Shown one piece after another: positions 23,299 through 36,354 of a stretch of DNA of 64,000 nucleotides. This DNA comes from Sesamum alatum. Taxonomy: Eukaryota; Streptophyta; Magnoliopsida; Lamiales; Pedaliaceae. The position numbers and the translations under genes are program-made. Below the pieces are notes generated by a model. The model made no database searches. It was not told the DNA's origin and saw nothing but the letters and a program-made list of their open reading frames with translations. The stretch is from positions 18,643,395 through 18,707,394 of the forward strand of contig JACGWO010000004.1 of NCBI GenBank assembly GCA_034509735.1, written 5' to 3'. Positions within the stretch are counted from its first letter, which is position 1. Each line of letters starts with the position of its first letter.

Positions 23299-26200
23299 AT
23301 GAATATCATAGCTTGGAACTGTCGGGGACTGGGGGGTTCCTCGACGGTCAGAGGTTTGGAGTCACTCATCCGGACTCATAACGCCTATTTGGTTTTCCTC
23401 TCGGAAACCAAATGCTCAAGTTCTACTACTCTTCGGAATCGGCTTCGAATGCATGGATTTGGAGTTGAATGTGAGGGTAGAAGCGACGGCCTAGCTCTTT
23501 TTTAGGTTAAATCAGTTTCTTGCACATTAAGAAGTTTTTCTAAAAATCCAGTAATGTTATAGTTGGATCATCTTATGGCTCCCCGGATTGGCGCTTCACG
23601 GGTTTTTATGGAAATCCGGACACTCTAGGACGTAAGAACTCGTGGACTCTATTGAAACATCTTGCTCTTGAATCGAATCGAGAGTGGTTGGTGGCAGGGG
23701 ATTATAACGAGAATCGTCTTCAATCGGAAAAAAAAAGGGTGGACTTCCCCGACCACTTTGGCAACTTCGGGATTTTCGTACGGCTCTTCATTCGGCTAGT
23801 TTACACGATTTGGGATTCACCGGGGAGCAATTCACATGGTGTAATCGACAAGAAATTCCGAACATAATTTTTGAACTTCTCGATAGAGCTTGCAGTAATC
23901 ATTCTTGGTCTTCCATGTTGCCTAATGCTCAGATAAGTCATATTCCCTCTATCCACTCAGATCATTCCCTCCTGCTCATTGAACTCACCCGAACCCCTGC
24001 CCGTCCCGCCCATCTTGCAAACCCCCAAGGTTCAAAGCAGCCTGGATTCAACGGCCAGATTGTGAAAAGATCATTGCTAAATCGTGATCTGTGGGTGATT
24101 TGCCTTCAGCTCAGAAATCACTTGAAATGACTTTTGCTCTTTATCACTCTAAATTCCTATCCTTACCTTGAAGCTCCCATAAAACCTTCAGCCAAGATAT
24201 TAAGAAATTGGAAAGAGAATTGTTGGAGATCAGGCGTTGTGATATCACCCCAGCTTCTAAAATTCAGGAAAACATACTTCAGTGAGAATTGGAATCTACC
24301 CTTCAGACTGAGGAAATCTTCTGGAAACAGCAAGGGAAGGTTCATTGGTTATGAGAAGGCGACCATAATACGAGATCTTTTCATAATCAGGCTAGCTGCA
24401 CTTTTCGTAAGAATTTTATCTCTTGGCTCAAAGGACCAATGGTAAATGGATAGAAGAGGAGACTGAGTTGGAGAAGCATATAACTGGGCACTTTACCTGG
24501 GTGTTTACTTCGGCGAATCCATCGGACGATGATCTAAAACGGGGTATTGAGGCTATGACCTGCAAAGTGGATGCCGAAATGAACTCGAATTTGCTCAAAC
24601 CTTACACTGTCGAGGAGGTTCTTGACGCCATTTCTAACATGCCCCGTATAAATCCCCCGGCCCAGATGGTATGCCCCCTATCTTTTTTCATAAATTTTGG
24701 CATATCATTAAAGTTGATGTGATTCGTTGTGTTTTGTCTACTTTTAATGATCACATCCTTGAACCGTCTCTTAGTTTCACTCACATAGTCCTTATCTCGA
24801 AGTGTAACAAACCTGATCTTATTACTCAGTTTCGTCCTATTAGCCTTTGTAATGTGACGATGAAAATTGCCACGAAATGCATAGCTAATAGATTGAAACC
24901 TTTGCTTAACAGTATTATTTCTCCTACACAATCTATTTTCATACCTGGTAGACTTATTTCTGATAATGTCCTCATTGCCTATGAGATTAATCACTTTTTT
25001 AAGAATAAGACTTGGGAAAATTCGGGAGACATGGCAATTAAATTGGACATAAGTAAGGCGTATGACAAGGTTGAATGGAGTTTCCTCTGGCAGGTACTCT
25101 TTAAACTAGGCTTTCATGTATGTTTTGTTGATCTCATCCTCCTGTGTGTTTCCTCTGTTTCGTATTCTATTATCCTTAGTGGCGGGCAATTTGGTCATAT
25201 CACCCCCAGACGTGGTCTTCGTCAGGGCGATCCACTTTCGCCCTATCTCTTCCTCCTTTGGCTGATGCTCTCACTTCACTCATCTCCAAGGCGGAATTGT
25301 CGAATGAGTTGCAGGGAGTCCGAATCTATAGAGGAGCCCCGAGCATCTCCCATCCTCTGTTTGCTGATGACACTCTTATTTGCTGTCAAGCCTCGTTGGA
25401 TGCTATGCGAGCGGTTAAATCTATATTGCATACTTTTGGACAGGCGTCAGGCCAAGAGGTTAACTTTGAAAAATCAGTTGTGGTCTTCAGCAAGAACACG
25501 CTGGTGAATTTGAGAGATTCACTATCTTTGGGACTTGGGATTCGTTGTGCCAATAAACATAAGAAATATCTTGGCCTTCCATCCATGGTGGGAAGGTCCA
25601 AAATGGAAGTTTTCTCATTCATTAGAGATCGAATTTGGGCTCGTATGAACTCGTGGAATGAACATCAACTATCACAAGCCGGAAAGGAGATTCTTATTAA
25701 GGCCGTCGTTCAAGCTATCCCCACGTATGCTATGGGTGCATTCCGACTTCCGGATGGACTCATCCGTGATATTGAAGGTATGATTGCTAATTTTCTTTGG
25801 AATTCGGGTGATAAAAATAAAATTCATTGGCTTTCTTGGACAAAACTGACCCAATCTAAGGAACTTGGTGGCCTTGGCTTGCGTGACTTGAGGGCTTTTA
25901 ACACGGCGATGTTAGCAAGCAATTTTGGCAGATCCTTGTTAATGGTGACTCTCTTATTAGTCGTATCCTTAAAGCCAAATATTTTCTGGACACGTCTATT
26001 CTTGAGGTCGAGCTCGGATCCCGATCATCTCTCACATGGGGGCAGCATCCTTTCCGCTAAAGCTTGTATCCTTGCTGGCTATCGGTGGTGAATTGGTGAT
26101 GCACAGACAGCAAGAATCTGGGTTGATAGATGGATTCCTCATGAGCCTTCTTTTCGCCCCAGTGTTGAACCCGACCCTTTACCTCCTCCAACAACAGCCA

Positions 26201-27365
26201 GTCAGCTCTTTGATGTTAATTTTGGCGACTGGAACATCCCTTTGATCGAATCTATTTTCCCTCCCCAAGACGTTGCAACTATCTTGTCTATTGCTCTCAG
26301 CCGTATAGGCCTTCGGGATGACTTAATTTGGCATTACACGAGTTCTGGCCAATTTTTGATTAAGCCATCTTACCATCTAATTCGCAAATTACGCAGCAAC
26401 ACAACCCCTGCTCCTCGACAGCCAATGATCCTACTCAACGTGTGGGGTGGATTTGAATCTGGAACGCCAAGGTCCCTAACAAAATCAGATTTTTTATTTG
26501 GTGTCTGTGCAACGATGCTCTTCCCATTGGTGTCAATCTCCGCCGACGTTTGCCGACTTCGGATGTTTGTTGCCTCTTCTGCCGTGACCCTGATGACGAT
26601 AGTCGTCACACCTTCCTACTGTGTCCCTTCAGTCACATGGCTTGGTGCTTGTCCCATCTTCGTGGGACGGTGATCTCCTCCTAGAGCTCAAATTCTCAAG
26701 ACTGGATTTTTCATGTTTATCAGAACCTCGATCCTTACGAATTCCAGTTTTTCCTGGACATTTGTTGGAGTATTTGGTGGTGTCGTAACAAGAAATGGAC
26801 CGATGGATCTGCCGTTACTCCTGAACAGGTTATTTCTTTCGCCCGTGCTTACTTGGATTCCTTCTTGAATGTACTAACCATTTCTCCAAAGTGTCTTCCT
26901 CCTTCTATCTCATCCACATGGACTCCACCTCCTCCTGGATCCTTCAAACTTAACTTCGATGCAGCTCTCTTTCCAGCTTCCGGTGACTTCTCCGTTGGTG
27001 TTATTGCTCGTGACTACAACAGACGCTGTGTGGAATGGCTCACCAAACGCCTTCATCGCCCTTTCTCTCCCGAACTTGCTGAAGCTTGGGCTGCTAGGAC
27101 TGCTGTTGAATTTGCCATCAGGAAACGGTGGCTTCACATCACCCTTGAAGGAGACTACGCCAACCTTTATAGCCAACTCCAAGATCGCGATGAATGCTCG
27201 ACTTCTACTAGTCCCGTAGTTCATGATATTCTCCTTCTTTGCTCTTTCTTTTCCTCATGGTCATTTAGTTTAATTCGCTGTGAGGGAAGCAAGGTTGCTC
27301 ACTCTCACGCACGGTCTACTCTTCATGGCACCGAAGGTCTCACAGATCTTCCTGATATTTACTGA
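23299..27365 (+). pseudogene. LINE ORF2 (endonuclease, reverse transcriptase, RNase H), broken
   Basis: It starts MNIIAWNCRGLGGS, the usual first residues of plant LINE endonucleases. Endonuclease motifs LSETKCS (about 23400), VAGDYNE (about 23692) and HSDHSLL (about 23958) remain, in different frames. RT motifs: FRPISLCNVTMKI (about 24832), IKLDISKAYDKVEWSFL (about 25039), RQGDPLSPYLF (about 25221) and the catalytic FADD in LFADDTLICC (about 25360). A zf-RVT region is scrambled at about 26440-26680. RNase H runs from FKLNFDAALFP (about 26944) to 27365. There are at least six frame breaks. As an L1-type ORF2 it would nick DNA and copy its RNA at the target. Confidence 0.88.
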
Positions 27366-27430
27366 AGCCGCAGTTTTGGCTGATTTGCCTTCTTAATCTA
27401 TAATATCCATACCCTTAAAAAAAAAATTCC

Positions 27431-28453
27431 ACTTATATACGCACGTCGAAAAACCCTTCGCCAATCAATATGAATTTTGGACACTTCTATATTTATTTAT
27501 AAGAAAAAATACAAGCAACCCCCTTATGGCAAATTATTAAACTTTTTCACGAAAAGGTAATTTGCTCATTTATAATATCACGGTAAGATAAATTGCAGTA
27601 AACTCTTTCTTAATAATGATTTAAAGCTCCTAATAAATTAAGTATCAGATTAAGAGAGTTTTACGCGCACTTCGAAAAAGTGCTTTTCAACTTCTCGATG
27701 TTGAAAAGCATTTTTGAGGTGTTTGAGATGCCAACTTCTGCTTCTGGAACTGTTACGGAAAGCACTTTTAAGCCAAAAGCTGGAAGTACCATGGGGAGTG
27801 CTTCTAGCTGCTTTGGCTTTTTTGTAAATAAACAACTTCTTTTTAGACTACTTTGCCCTATTATAATAATTTTAATTCGATTTTATCCTTTTTAATGTAC
27901 TAGCAAGTATGACGTGCATTGCACATGTAAAATATATTTTTAGAGGTTAATATATATATATATATATATATCAGTTATGGTTAGCTGTAAAAAAGAATAT
28001 TAAGTTTATAACATGTTTATGTCATTAAAATATTAGTATATATAGTTATATTTTTAAATAAATTGATAATAAGTGTTTTAATTGATAAGGAAACTATTTA
28101 ATTCTATTATTTGTAATTCACTTTCTAACTTTAATTGGTACTATTAAATGAAAAAAATATTTTCAAATTGAAACTTTGCATTTTTTATTCACTGATTAAT
28201 ATATTTAATTATTTTGTATCAACCCAAATAATATGAAAAAAAAATGACGATATTCAAAAAACCAATATTAGAATAAAATTATTTTAGATTGATTTTACAA
28301 GAAATTCTAGTTTAAGAAAATAGATCATTTTTTATCTGTAGGTTTTTTATAATGCCTATTTGCTATTTTTTATTAATTTTTTTTATGTTTTTTTATATTA
28401 TCTCTGTATATGCTATATTTTTTCTTTTACTATGATATCTTGGATGTCATTTG
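27431..28453. other. AT-rich DNA with MITE remnants and a (TA)n tract
   Basis: No gene. A partial M1-type MITE lies at about 27505-27600, and a foldback-like segment of AAAGCACTTTT/GAAGTGCTT words at about 27660-27840. A (TA)n run lies at about 27949-27970. A possible Helitron 3' end on the minus strand lies at 27900-27930 (see findings). Confidence 0.5.
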
Positions 28454-30669
28454 TGAAGGACAAGCGGATCTGCCAGGGAGCGCGAGCAGAAGCGAGGAAG
28501 CGAGAAATGGTGCACAAATTTAAATCTAATTTAAATATGCGAATTCCAAGGGGACTACCCTTGGGTGCTCAACCGGGCGTTCGATGTACGATGTGTAAAT
28601 ATTGAAACATATATTTAAACACATAGGGCATAGATATATAAATGAAATCAATCAAAGCGTAATAAACCGTTACCTTTGATTGTTTAGCGTATGCTCCCGG
28701 CTACTAGCGTTGTTCCTTCTCCGGAATGCTCACGAAATCCAAACGTATGGATTCTCCAAATGTGATCCACACCACAACGGAAGAAACACACGTTCTTCTT
28801 GCTAGAAAAGAACGGGTTTAGAAGGAATCGGTTTAAGAGAAGAACACTATGAATTAGTGTTCTCTTAAACTTACTTTGTTCTTCTTCTTGATTCAAAATC
28901 AAGTGAAGAACACAAGTGTAAGAGAGGGGGAGAGCACGAAAATTGAGCGAGAGGAGAGGATTTTTGTCTTCTCTTTTTCCTAGAAAAAGATGAATAATGA
29001 ATCACTTATGCTTGGTATTGTATATTCTCATATATATACATAATTAATGTGATTATTGGAATGTGTCTAGGTTCATCCAAGGATGTCTAGATTCATTCCA
29101 ATCAATCACCATCAATTCTTCAATCAAGCCTACCAAAATTTATGGTATGATCAAATCATACCAAAAGGGAAGAGCTTGATTGGAGTTGATTTGTCTCTTT
29201 CCAAAAGAGATAAGTCAACATACCACCTAGCATGAAACATGGCTCATTTTGCTTCCTCCAAGGGAGCATGTCGGCCATATTTATTTAAGGGAAGAAGTCC
29301 AACTTCTTCCTATTCCAAAATAGGAATTATTTCTCCTCTCGGGTATAATTTAACAGACCGGGTTTTATCGTAATCCAATTACGACGAACCCAACATTAAA
29401 TCCAATTTAATGTCCATTTAAATTATTCCCATTGATCTTTTAATCCAATTAAGAGATCCAACGTCTCAACTTTCCATATTTAATCGAATTCCAATTTACC
29501 GATTAAACGAAAGCCCGATACAATATCGGCCCGTCCATCCAATGGACTTTCCTTTAAGTAATCCAATTACTTATTTTATCCTTCGAGATTGACTCCAAGT
29601 CGATCTCTCAACCTCCTCGGTGATTTGTGTGTGACCCTTTAGGTTCACCCTCAGCTAGATTTGGGCCCATGTCCCACAAGGGCCCGTTACCATGGGTGGC
29701 CGTCTAGCAACGGTCCATGGCACTAGAGACTAGGTGAATTGGCGTGAACATTTAGGCGTCAATTCCGTACGGGTACGATCCTTCCGTCTACCGTCTCCCG
29801 GCCTTAGTCTAGGGTATGGAATTGGGCGTCGGTTCCCATCCTTGACTATGCATCTATGCTTAATACTCGAGACCACGTATGCTTCATTGCGTCGACACAG
29901 GAAACCATTCCCTGTTCGACCAACCACTGTGGCCACAGCTTTAAACAGCATGAACGTATCTCCGAGTGCATAGGAGATACCTCTGTCACATACTGACAGG
30001 GACGGATCCTCTTCTTGGAATCCACCGTCCTCGCTACACATTCCGACTGCACTGGACAAGGCTTATGATAATCATCTTACAGAATGATTACCCTCTCGCC
30101 AGATCCAAGATACAACCGTCCTGTGCACGCGACTGCCATGATTCCTCAAGTCTGAGGATTACTCCCGTACTATCGGAACCGGGGAAAACCAATCATACCG
30201 ACCAAGCCTCCAAGGCTTCCATATGATGATCCCCGCGAGTCAGTCCAGTCAGCTCGACCCCAGTCGACCAACCCATCAAGATCGTGTAGGCGTCCCACGT
30301 CTGTCGCCGATGAAACACGGCACTCATCCAATGAACACGACTCATGATGCAAGTCTCAATAGGACTCTCGATGCCCTGTCTCGAGGTCCTCGACTTGGAA
30401 CGTTTCAGACCCAACTCTTAATCAGTTTGTTTCATGACCACCATCCAATGCGTGGCCCAACTGCACGAGTTGTTATCCATGGTCTGTGGGCTTTGTTGCG
30501 ATATAAGTTAAACACCATTTTAACAAATGTAAGATGAGCGCAACAAAGAAGGTACCATTGGTGACGAACACTCATCTTATTCATCACATGATAATATTAC
30601 ATTCACATCAAGTTGTCGGATAGGTTACAAATTGCAAACCTATTGGCTTTCTGGTCACCTATTCCAACA
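28454..30669 (-). mobile_element. Solo LTR of copia family X with perfect target duplication
   Basis: 2216 bp in reverse orientation. On the minus strand it runs from TGTTGGAATAGGTGACC (30669 downward) to TGTCCTTCA-type sequence at 28454. It is flanked by perfect 5-bp ATTTG copies (28449-28453 and 30670-30674). Five-bp duplications are expected for copia. With no internal region, this is a textbook solo LTR, and it fixes the LTR ends of the whole family. Confidence 0.95.
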
Positions 30670-30674
30670 ATTTG

Positions 30675-32435
30675 TTTTTACTTTATTGACATATGATTTC
30701 AAATTAATTAGTTATGAACTATTGTTAACAAAAATAAAACCTAACCGGATAATAGTATCAGTATTTGTATTGCAAGATCCTATATAATATGTTGATTATA
30801 TTTCATATCAACTTTTAAATATTGCTAAAGTATTGTTTACATGCATTATTAATTTATAAATATTGAAATATTATTGCATAGAATTTTAATGTTCGCCCTT
30901 ACATTGCCATTTTTAATTTCATATTTTAGTTTGACTTCTTAATCTTATTCATATGTATCTAATTGGTATAATATATTTCTTATTCAATAATATGCTATGT
31001 TACAATTTAATCTTTTATGTCATATTTTTTTTCTTAGTACCTTTATGCTATTAATATATAAAACAATAGATGTAATCATGTAAAAGTAATAAAGCACATT
31101 TTGAATTGTCTAATACTAAAAAAATATTGCTTTTATTTTTATATATCAATTTTTATTCTTAATAGTCATACTTGATAACTTTTCAATTATTTTTATAAAT
31201 TTATTCAGAAAAAATATATTTATCTTTGATTTACTTAGTTATCATCTTTTAATATTTATGGTTTCAACATAATTAACTCATTTTTTATTTATTAGTTATT
31301 GTACTAATTTGATTCTCAAAATTTGTAAATTTACTTAATATGAAAATATAGTTATACAATTGGACTTTAGTTTATAATTGTTGTGTCAGTATACAGTTAT
31401 TTTAAAATTTTGATTTTAATTATTATCATTTTAATGTCTATTCATTATTTAATTATTCTTATTTTTGTAATATAAATTATACATCATATATATTTTTATG
31501 AATATCTTTTTATTTGTAAATATTTTTGAAATTGATTGATATATCAATTGTTAGTTATATTTAAGAAAAAAATTAATTCAAGTTGAATAAATCTTTAGTA
31601 TCAAAATAACTATTTTACATCTAGATGCCCAATGGTTATGTTAATTATATATCAACTTTAGTTATTTATTGTATTATTGTCAACACTATTCTCCTACCTT
31701 TTCCTATTTCAATTGGTTTTATACGTATTTTACCTTTATGATATTGTGAAGAGATAAATTAACAAAATTAATTTATACTTTCATCTTACAGAAAGTACTT
31801 TTTAAACTTATGCTCTATTCTTTAGTTCATCTAAAATTAAAAAGCTAATTCATGTCGGAATTTGATCTTGATAACTAGATTTATTATATATTCTGAAATA
31901 CATTAGAAAATTCATAGATTGTGGAGCTAATTATTTTATTATAAATTAATTTAAAAATGTAAAGAAATAACTACTTACGAAGTAAAAGAATCAGAAAAAT
32001 TTATGAATGTCCAATTTATTTATATATCAGGGTTCTATCAAAATTTCAATCTATTATAATAAATGAAAACTTTTTTGTGAAAATTATAACTATATAATTG
32101 AAATTCAGTCTGAATGTAATGTAGTAATGTGCTATTTTTTAAAAATTTCACATTTAAATATTATTTTAAGTATTTATTCGCTAATTTATCAATGTTTTGC
32201 GTATCTTTTTGTAATACATTATGCAATATTATATTTTTTCTTTTATAACTATTTATCGATATCTTTTATATTTAGTTTTTCATTTTAACTAATTGTTAGT
32301 TGTTTTTAATAGAAACTTGATTTAAGTTGACTAAACCCCTTTAAAGTATCACAATGGTTTTATTTATCATATGAGGGCCTATAATTATGTCAAATGTAGT
32401 TACTACTCTATAAGGTAATGTTTTAAATTTAGTTA
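30675..32435. other. Very AT-rich DNA, no gene
   Basis: Long AT-rich stretch with no recognisable coding sequence. It may be the body of a non-autonomous Helitron whose candidate ends lie at 27900 and 34357 (inference). Confidence 0.45.
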
Positions 32436-32444
32436 TTTATTATA

Positions 32445-33571
32445 GGCTAAATTCCAATTTACCCCCCAGTATTTTCGCGAAATAGCTAAAAATCCCCTTG
32501 TATTTTGAAAATAGGCTAAATAGCCCGTTATGTTTTAGTAAATGCAGCACAAAACCCCCCCTTCCGTTAGAAACTAAAGGAAGGTGGTGTGCACGCGCCT
32601 GAAGTGCGTTTGGGCATGATTTTTTTTCATGTTTTGACTTTTTTTTGTCCATAATTGACTAAAATACCCCTGTATTGTATATAAAATTAAAATGGTCTAA
32701 AAGTATAAATAATTTTATTTTTAAGATATTTATATTAAATATTAAAATACGAAAAAATAAAAAAATACATTATCAAGTTTAAAATACTAAATTTTAATTT
32801 GAAAATTTTAGTATCGACATGAATATAAATATAAAATAATTACAATAATTCGATCTATAAATGAATTTAGATATTTTTATTAATTATACAAAATACATAT
32901 TGTCCACCACATTTAAGTAAATATTTAATAATTATTATAATTATTTTTAATTAACTGAAATATATAAGAATAAATATAATTAAATTAATTAAAATAAATT
33001 TTTTTGAAAAAAAAATGTGGCGACGGCGACGACGACGGCCGTCGGCCTCTTTCTTCCGCGCACAGGAGGGGAGGGCGACGCGCCGTCGCCCTCCCTTCTT
33101 TTACCTGGGCGACGGCGGCGTCGCCAGATTTGTTGGCGTGGGGTGTAATCTCTAATGAAAAATATAGCTCCATGAGCAAAAGCTCCTGTCATGATGTTTA
33201 TTAAATGTAGTTCAATTGCATCACTCCGTTAAATTGACTTGACGTTGTTTTCTTTTTTAGTTATATAAATGTTATGGCCTTTTTATTATATATTATTCCT
33301 TATTTTACTAACCGTTGAATTTTCTTTGTTTATATAATAACCGTTGATCTGGTCAATAAATCTCAACCGTGAGATCTAAGGAAAATGGAGAATCTGGATT
33401 CAACAAATTATTTAATTTATATTATATACAAAATTTAAAATTATAATAAATAAATTTTATTTATATATATATAAAATTAAAAACAGAAGGGGTTTTTGAG
33501 CCTATTTTCAAAACACGAAGAGGTTTTTAGCTGAGTTTTTAAAACACGTGGGGGTTTTATGCATTTAAGCC
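32445..33571. mobile_element. MULE-like foldback element with GC-rich interior, 9-bp duplication
   Basis: 1127 bp, flanked by perfect 9-bp copies TTTATTATA (32436-32444 and 33572-33580). The terminal arms are inverted copies: CTTGTATTTTGAAAATAGGC at the left against GCCTATTTTCAAAACACGAA at the right. The interior holds a GC-rich block at about 33015-33130 (CGACGGCGACGACGACGGCC and GGGCGACGGCGGCGTCGCC), foreign to the AT-rich surroundings. Duplication length and ends point to Mutator-like elements. Confidence 0.8.
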
Positions 33572-33580
33572 TTTATTATA

Positions 33581-35054
33581 TTACTGTTTACACTCTTCTT
33601 TAGCCTCCACGTCTTGGGGGAGGTGGCCATGGTGTTTTTTATCTATTAATATTGAAATAAAATTAATTAGTTAGAAGTCACTCGTTTTAAATTTTCAATA
33701 GATAAGATTAATTTTATTCATAATTAAATTTTGATACTAATATGATATTATATATAGAGAGAGAGATAAATAGAGTTAAGTTTATATTAGTATTTGATAT
33801 ATTATTCATGTGTTATTTTTTTATATATTACTTTGCATAGTAAATAAAAATTTTCTTAAAATAATTAAGATTTCTTCTAGCAAAGTAATTGCATTGAAAT
33901 ATTATTTACATATTTATTTTTCTAGATGGATATATGCAATTAGGAACTTAGGACTACTAAATAGTTTTTATTTTTTTAATATTTTTTTTCTTTTATAACT
34001 AATTTATATTTATTATTAAAAGGAGTACTTAAGTAAGTGTTTAAATTTAGATTAATATTTTATATATTATTCATCTATTATTTATTTTAAATTTTATTTT
34101 GTCATAGTAAATTAAAATATTCTTAAAATATATAAAATTTCTTGGAGCAATGTAATTGTGTTGCAATAATATCCATTCTCTAAGTAGTTTAGAGCATTTA
34201 GGACTCCTAAATAATTTATTTTAGAATTTTATTCTTTTAGAATTTTTTATTTATTATTAAAAGGAGTATTTAAGTAATGGTAGAATTGTCCTTTCACAAT
34301 GGGGAACAAACAGTTGCGAATTCATACTATTATATGTAGTATAGATATAGATATAGATTTTCAAAATTGCTCATCTAGAGTTGATGTTAGAAATTTTATA
34401 TAATTTGAATAATTTATCACTAACAAAATTTATAATTTTACATGTTTAATACTTTAAAATTTTAATATTTTATTTTCTATATTATATGATATTATTCCTA
34501 AATCATAGATAAATATAAATTAAATTTCTAGGATTAATTAAAAAAATAATTATTATTTTGTAAATATTGTAAGTTTATTAATTGTGCATGAATGAACAAT
34601 TATATTACATAATAGGAATATTATTAAACTAAACCTCCAATTTCTCTATTAGTATTGAATATTTAATAAATATAAATTATAATTATTTTGTAAAAATTTA
34701 AATATGAGATATACTAACTGAAATAAAAATTAATATTTTTGAGGAGAAATAATTATTATAATCAAGATATAAGTGCAAATATTAAGGCAAAATAGCATCT
34801 GTTTAATACATGAGAACAAAACGGTCTTTAATTAATTAAACGTATTTTGTAAGTGTTTTTCTCCCAAACACTACCAATTTAGTTTTTATCTGTTTTTCAA
34901 TTTTTTTACAAACACTACCAACTTTTGATTCTGCTACAACTTTTAAATTTTTCTACGAAAATCACTTCTTTAAAAATGGAAACTCTCACAAATACTCCCT
35001 AAATCGGCCTTTTCTAATACGAATTGTTATAACTAATAAAATACATCACTTTCG

Positions 35055-35086
<32 letters not shown>

Positions 35087-35177
35087 GGAACCAATTAAGC
35101 AAACAGCACTTTAGAAAAACTTCAGACATACAATTCATATCATGAGGAGGTCACCCGCTGATCACGTCTCTCCAACA
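33581..35177. other. AT-rich DNA, no gene
   Basis: No coding sequence recognised. It contains a GATATA micro-repeat at about 34341-34356 next to a possible Helitron 5' end (minus strand) and a (TA)n run at about 35057-35081. Confidence 0.45.
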
Positions 35178-35452
35178 CACTACAAGAAAATGATAAAATA
35201 TCGACGAAAATAATTAGCGTCAAACTAATTAGCAAGTAAAATTTTTGTTGCTAATATACAATTCAAGAAATTTACTTGCTAATACAGATACTAACAAAAA
35301 TTTACTTGCTAACGAATTTAACAACAAATTATCTAAAATATATATTAATTAAATAATGTAGATTAGTAACAAAATATTTACTTGCTAATTAGCTTGATAC
35401 TGATTTGAGCATCAAATTTTTTCATAACTATTTTAGCTATTTTCTTGTAGTG
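35178..35452. mobile_element. CACTA-type MITE
   Basis: A 275-bp non-coding element with perfect 14-bp terminal inverted repeats CACTACAAGAAAAT / ATTTTCTTGTAGTG, the canonical plant CACTA ends. The 3-bp flanks are ACA and AGA, so the target duplication has decayed or differs. The interior carries repeated inverted words (TTACTTGCTAA). Confidence 0.85.
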
Positions 35453-35708
35453 AGATTTCCGTCCAATTTGGTGATCAGTTACACAATAACTTATAAAATA
35501 ATTGTTTATAGGAGAATTAGTATTAAAATAATTAACTTTTTAAAAGAAATGATTATGACTTTTGAATTCATAATTTTATAATTAATTATACAAATACAAA
35601 TTTTAATAAATTCCAAAACAAAGCCTCAATGTTAAGGTCAATACATGAATTAAAAAATTATTTAATGGACATAATAGATAAATAGATAAAAAATAATAAT
35701 AATTAGTA

Positions 35709-36215
35709 TTAGATTAAAAGCTATGAAGTGTGGTTTTTATCAAAACGTGGCTTTAATGAAATTATATCCTATAAGTGATTAGTCAAGAAACGACGGAAAA
35801 AATTATATTTGCACTCAAAACGTAAATATAATTTGCTGACTCGTACAGACAAATGGGAATATACGAATTTCGAATACACTTTGCTAATACACTATGTATC
35901 GTGTGCGAATAAGACGCGAAACTTGAAAAATATGATTTTTCGTTACCATTAATTATTATGGATAAAAGAAAAAATTCATGGCGAATATAAATTAATTACG
36001 GTTTTGCAACGGTCTTTAACCGTTGTTTCTATAAGTGTGACCAAAATATTAGTTATGACCAAAACCACGGTTTATGTTTTGACTATGGCTAAAAATCTTT
36101 GTAAATATTAACCGTCGTAAAAATTTAAATTTTCGCATTAATTTTATTTAATCATGATTAATAGTGTTAATTTACCACAATTTGGGACCCGTGATCATTT
36201 ATAGTATTGTTTTCC
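35709..36215 (+). repeat. Segmental duplication, copy 1 (with CACTA-like MITE)
   Basis: From TATTAGATTAAAAGCTATGA on, this matches 36355-37100: both contain ATTATATTTGCACTCAAAAC, CGTAAATATAATTTGCTGAC and the same following MITE (about 35914-36215). Its first MITE end is altered to ACTTGAAAAATATG. No gene. Confidence 0.7.
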
Positions 36216-36354
36216 TCGCATGAAGGGGGGGGGGGGGGAGAGAGAGTATTTTGCTTCATTTTTTACAACACGAGGGGGTAAATTGCTTATTTTTTTACAC
36301 AAGGCTGTAAGTTGCTATTTTTCAATAACACAGGGGTTGGGATGCATTTTGCCC
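36216..36354. repeat. Poly(G) run and M1 MITE fragment
   Basis: A run of about 14 G (about 36225-36238) followed by GAGAGAGAG and then a partial M1-type MITE (AACACGAGGGGGTAAATTGC...). Confidence 0.55.

Larger units (their letters stand above)
21500..27430 (+). mobile_element. L1-type LINE, nearly full length
   Basis: A complete non-LTR layout: 5' untranslated region, ORF1 (21968-23298), ORF2 (23299-27365) and a short A-tract (27417-27427). The 5' limit is approximate, because no secure target duplication was found; AAATTCCA occurs both near 21424 and just after the tail, which is weak. The many frame breaks make it inactive. Confidence 0.8.

Noticed and set aside
29730..30059. Open frames of about 110 codons in the X LTRs (also 7733-8065)
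   Set aside because: They recur because the LTR recurs, and frames differ between copies; no protein family recognised.
33004..33204. Short open frames on both strands in the GC-rich core
   Set aside because: Low-complexity GC repeats keep frames open on both strands; not evidence of a gene.
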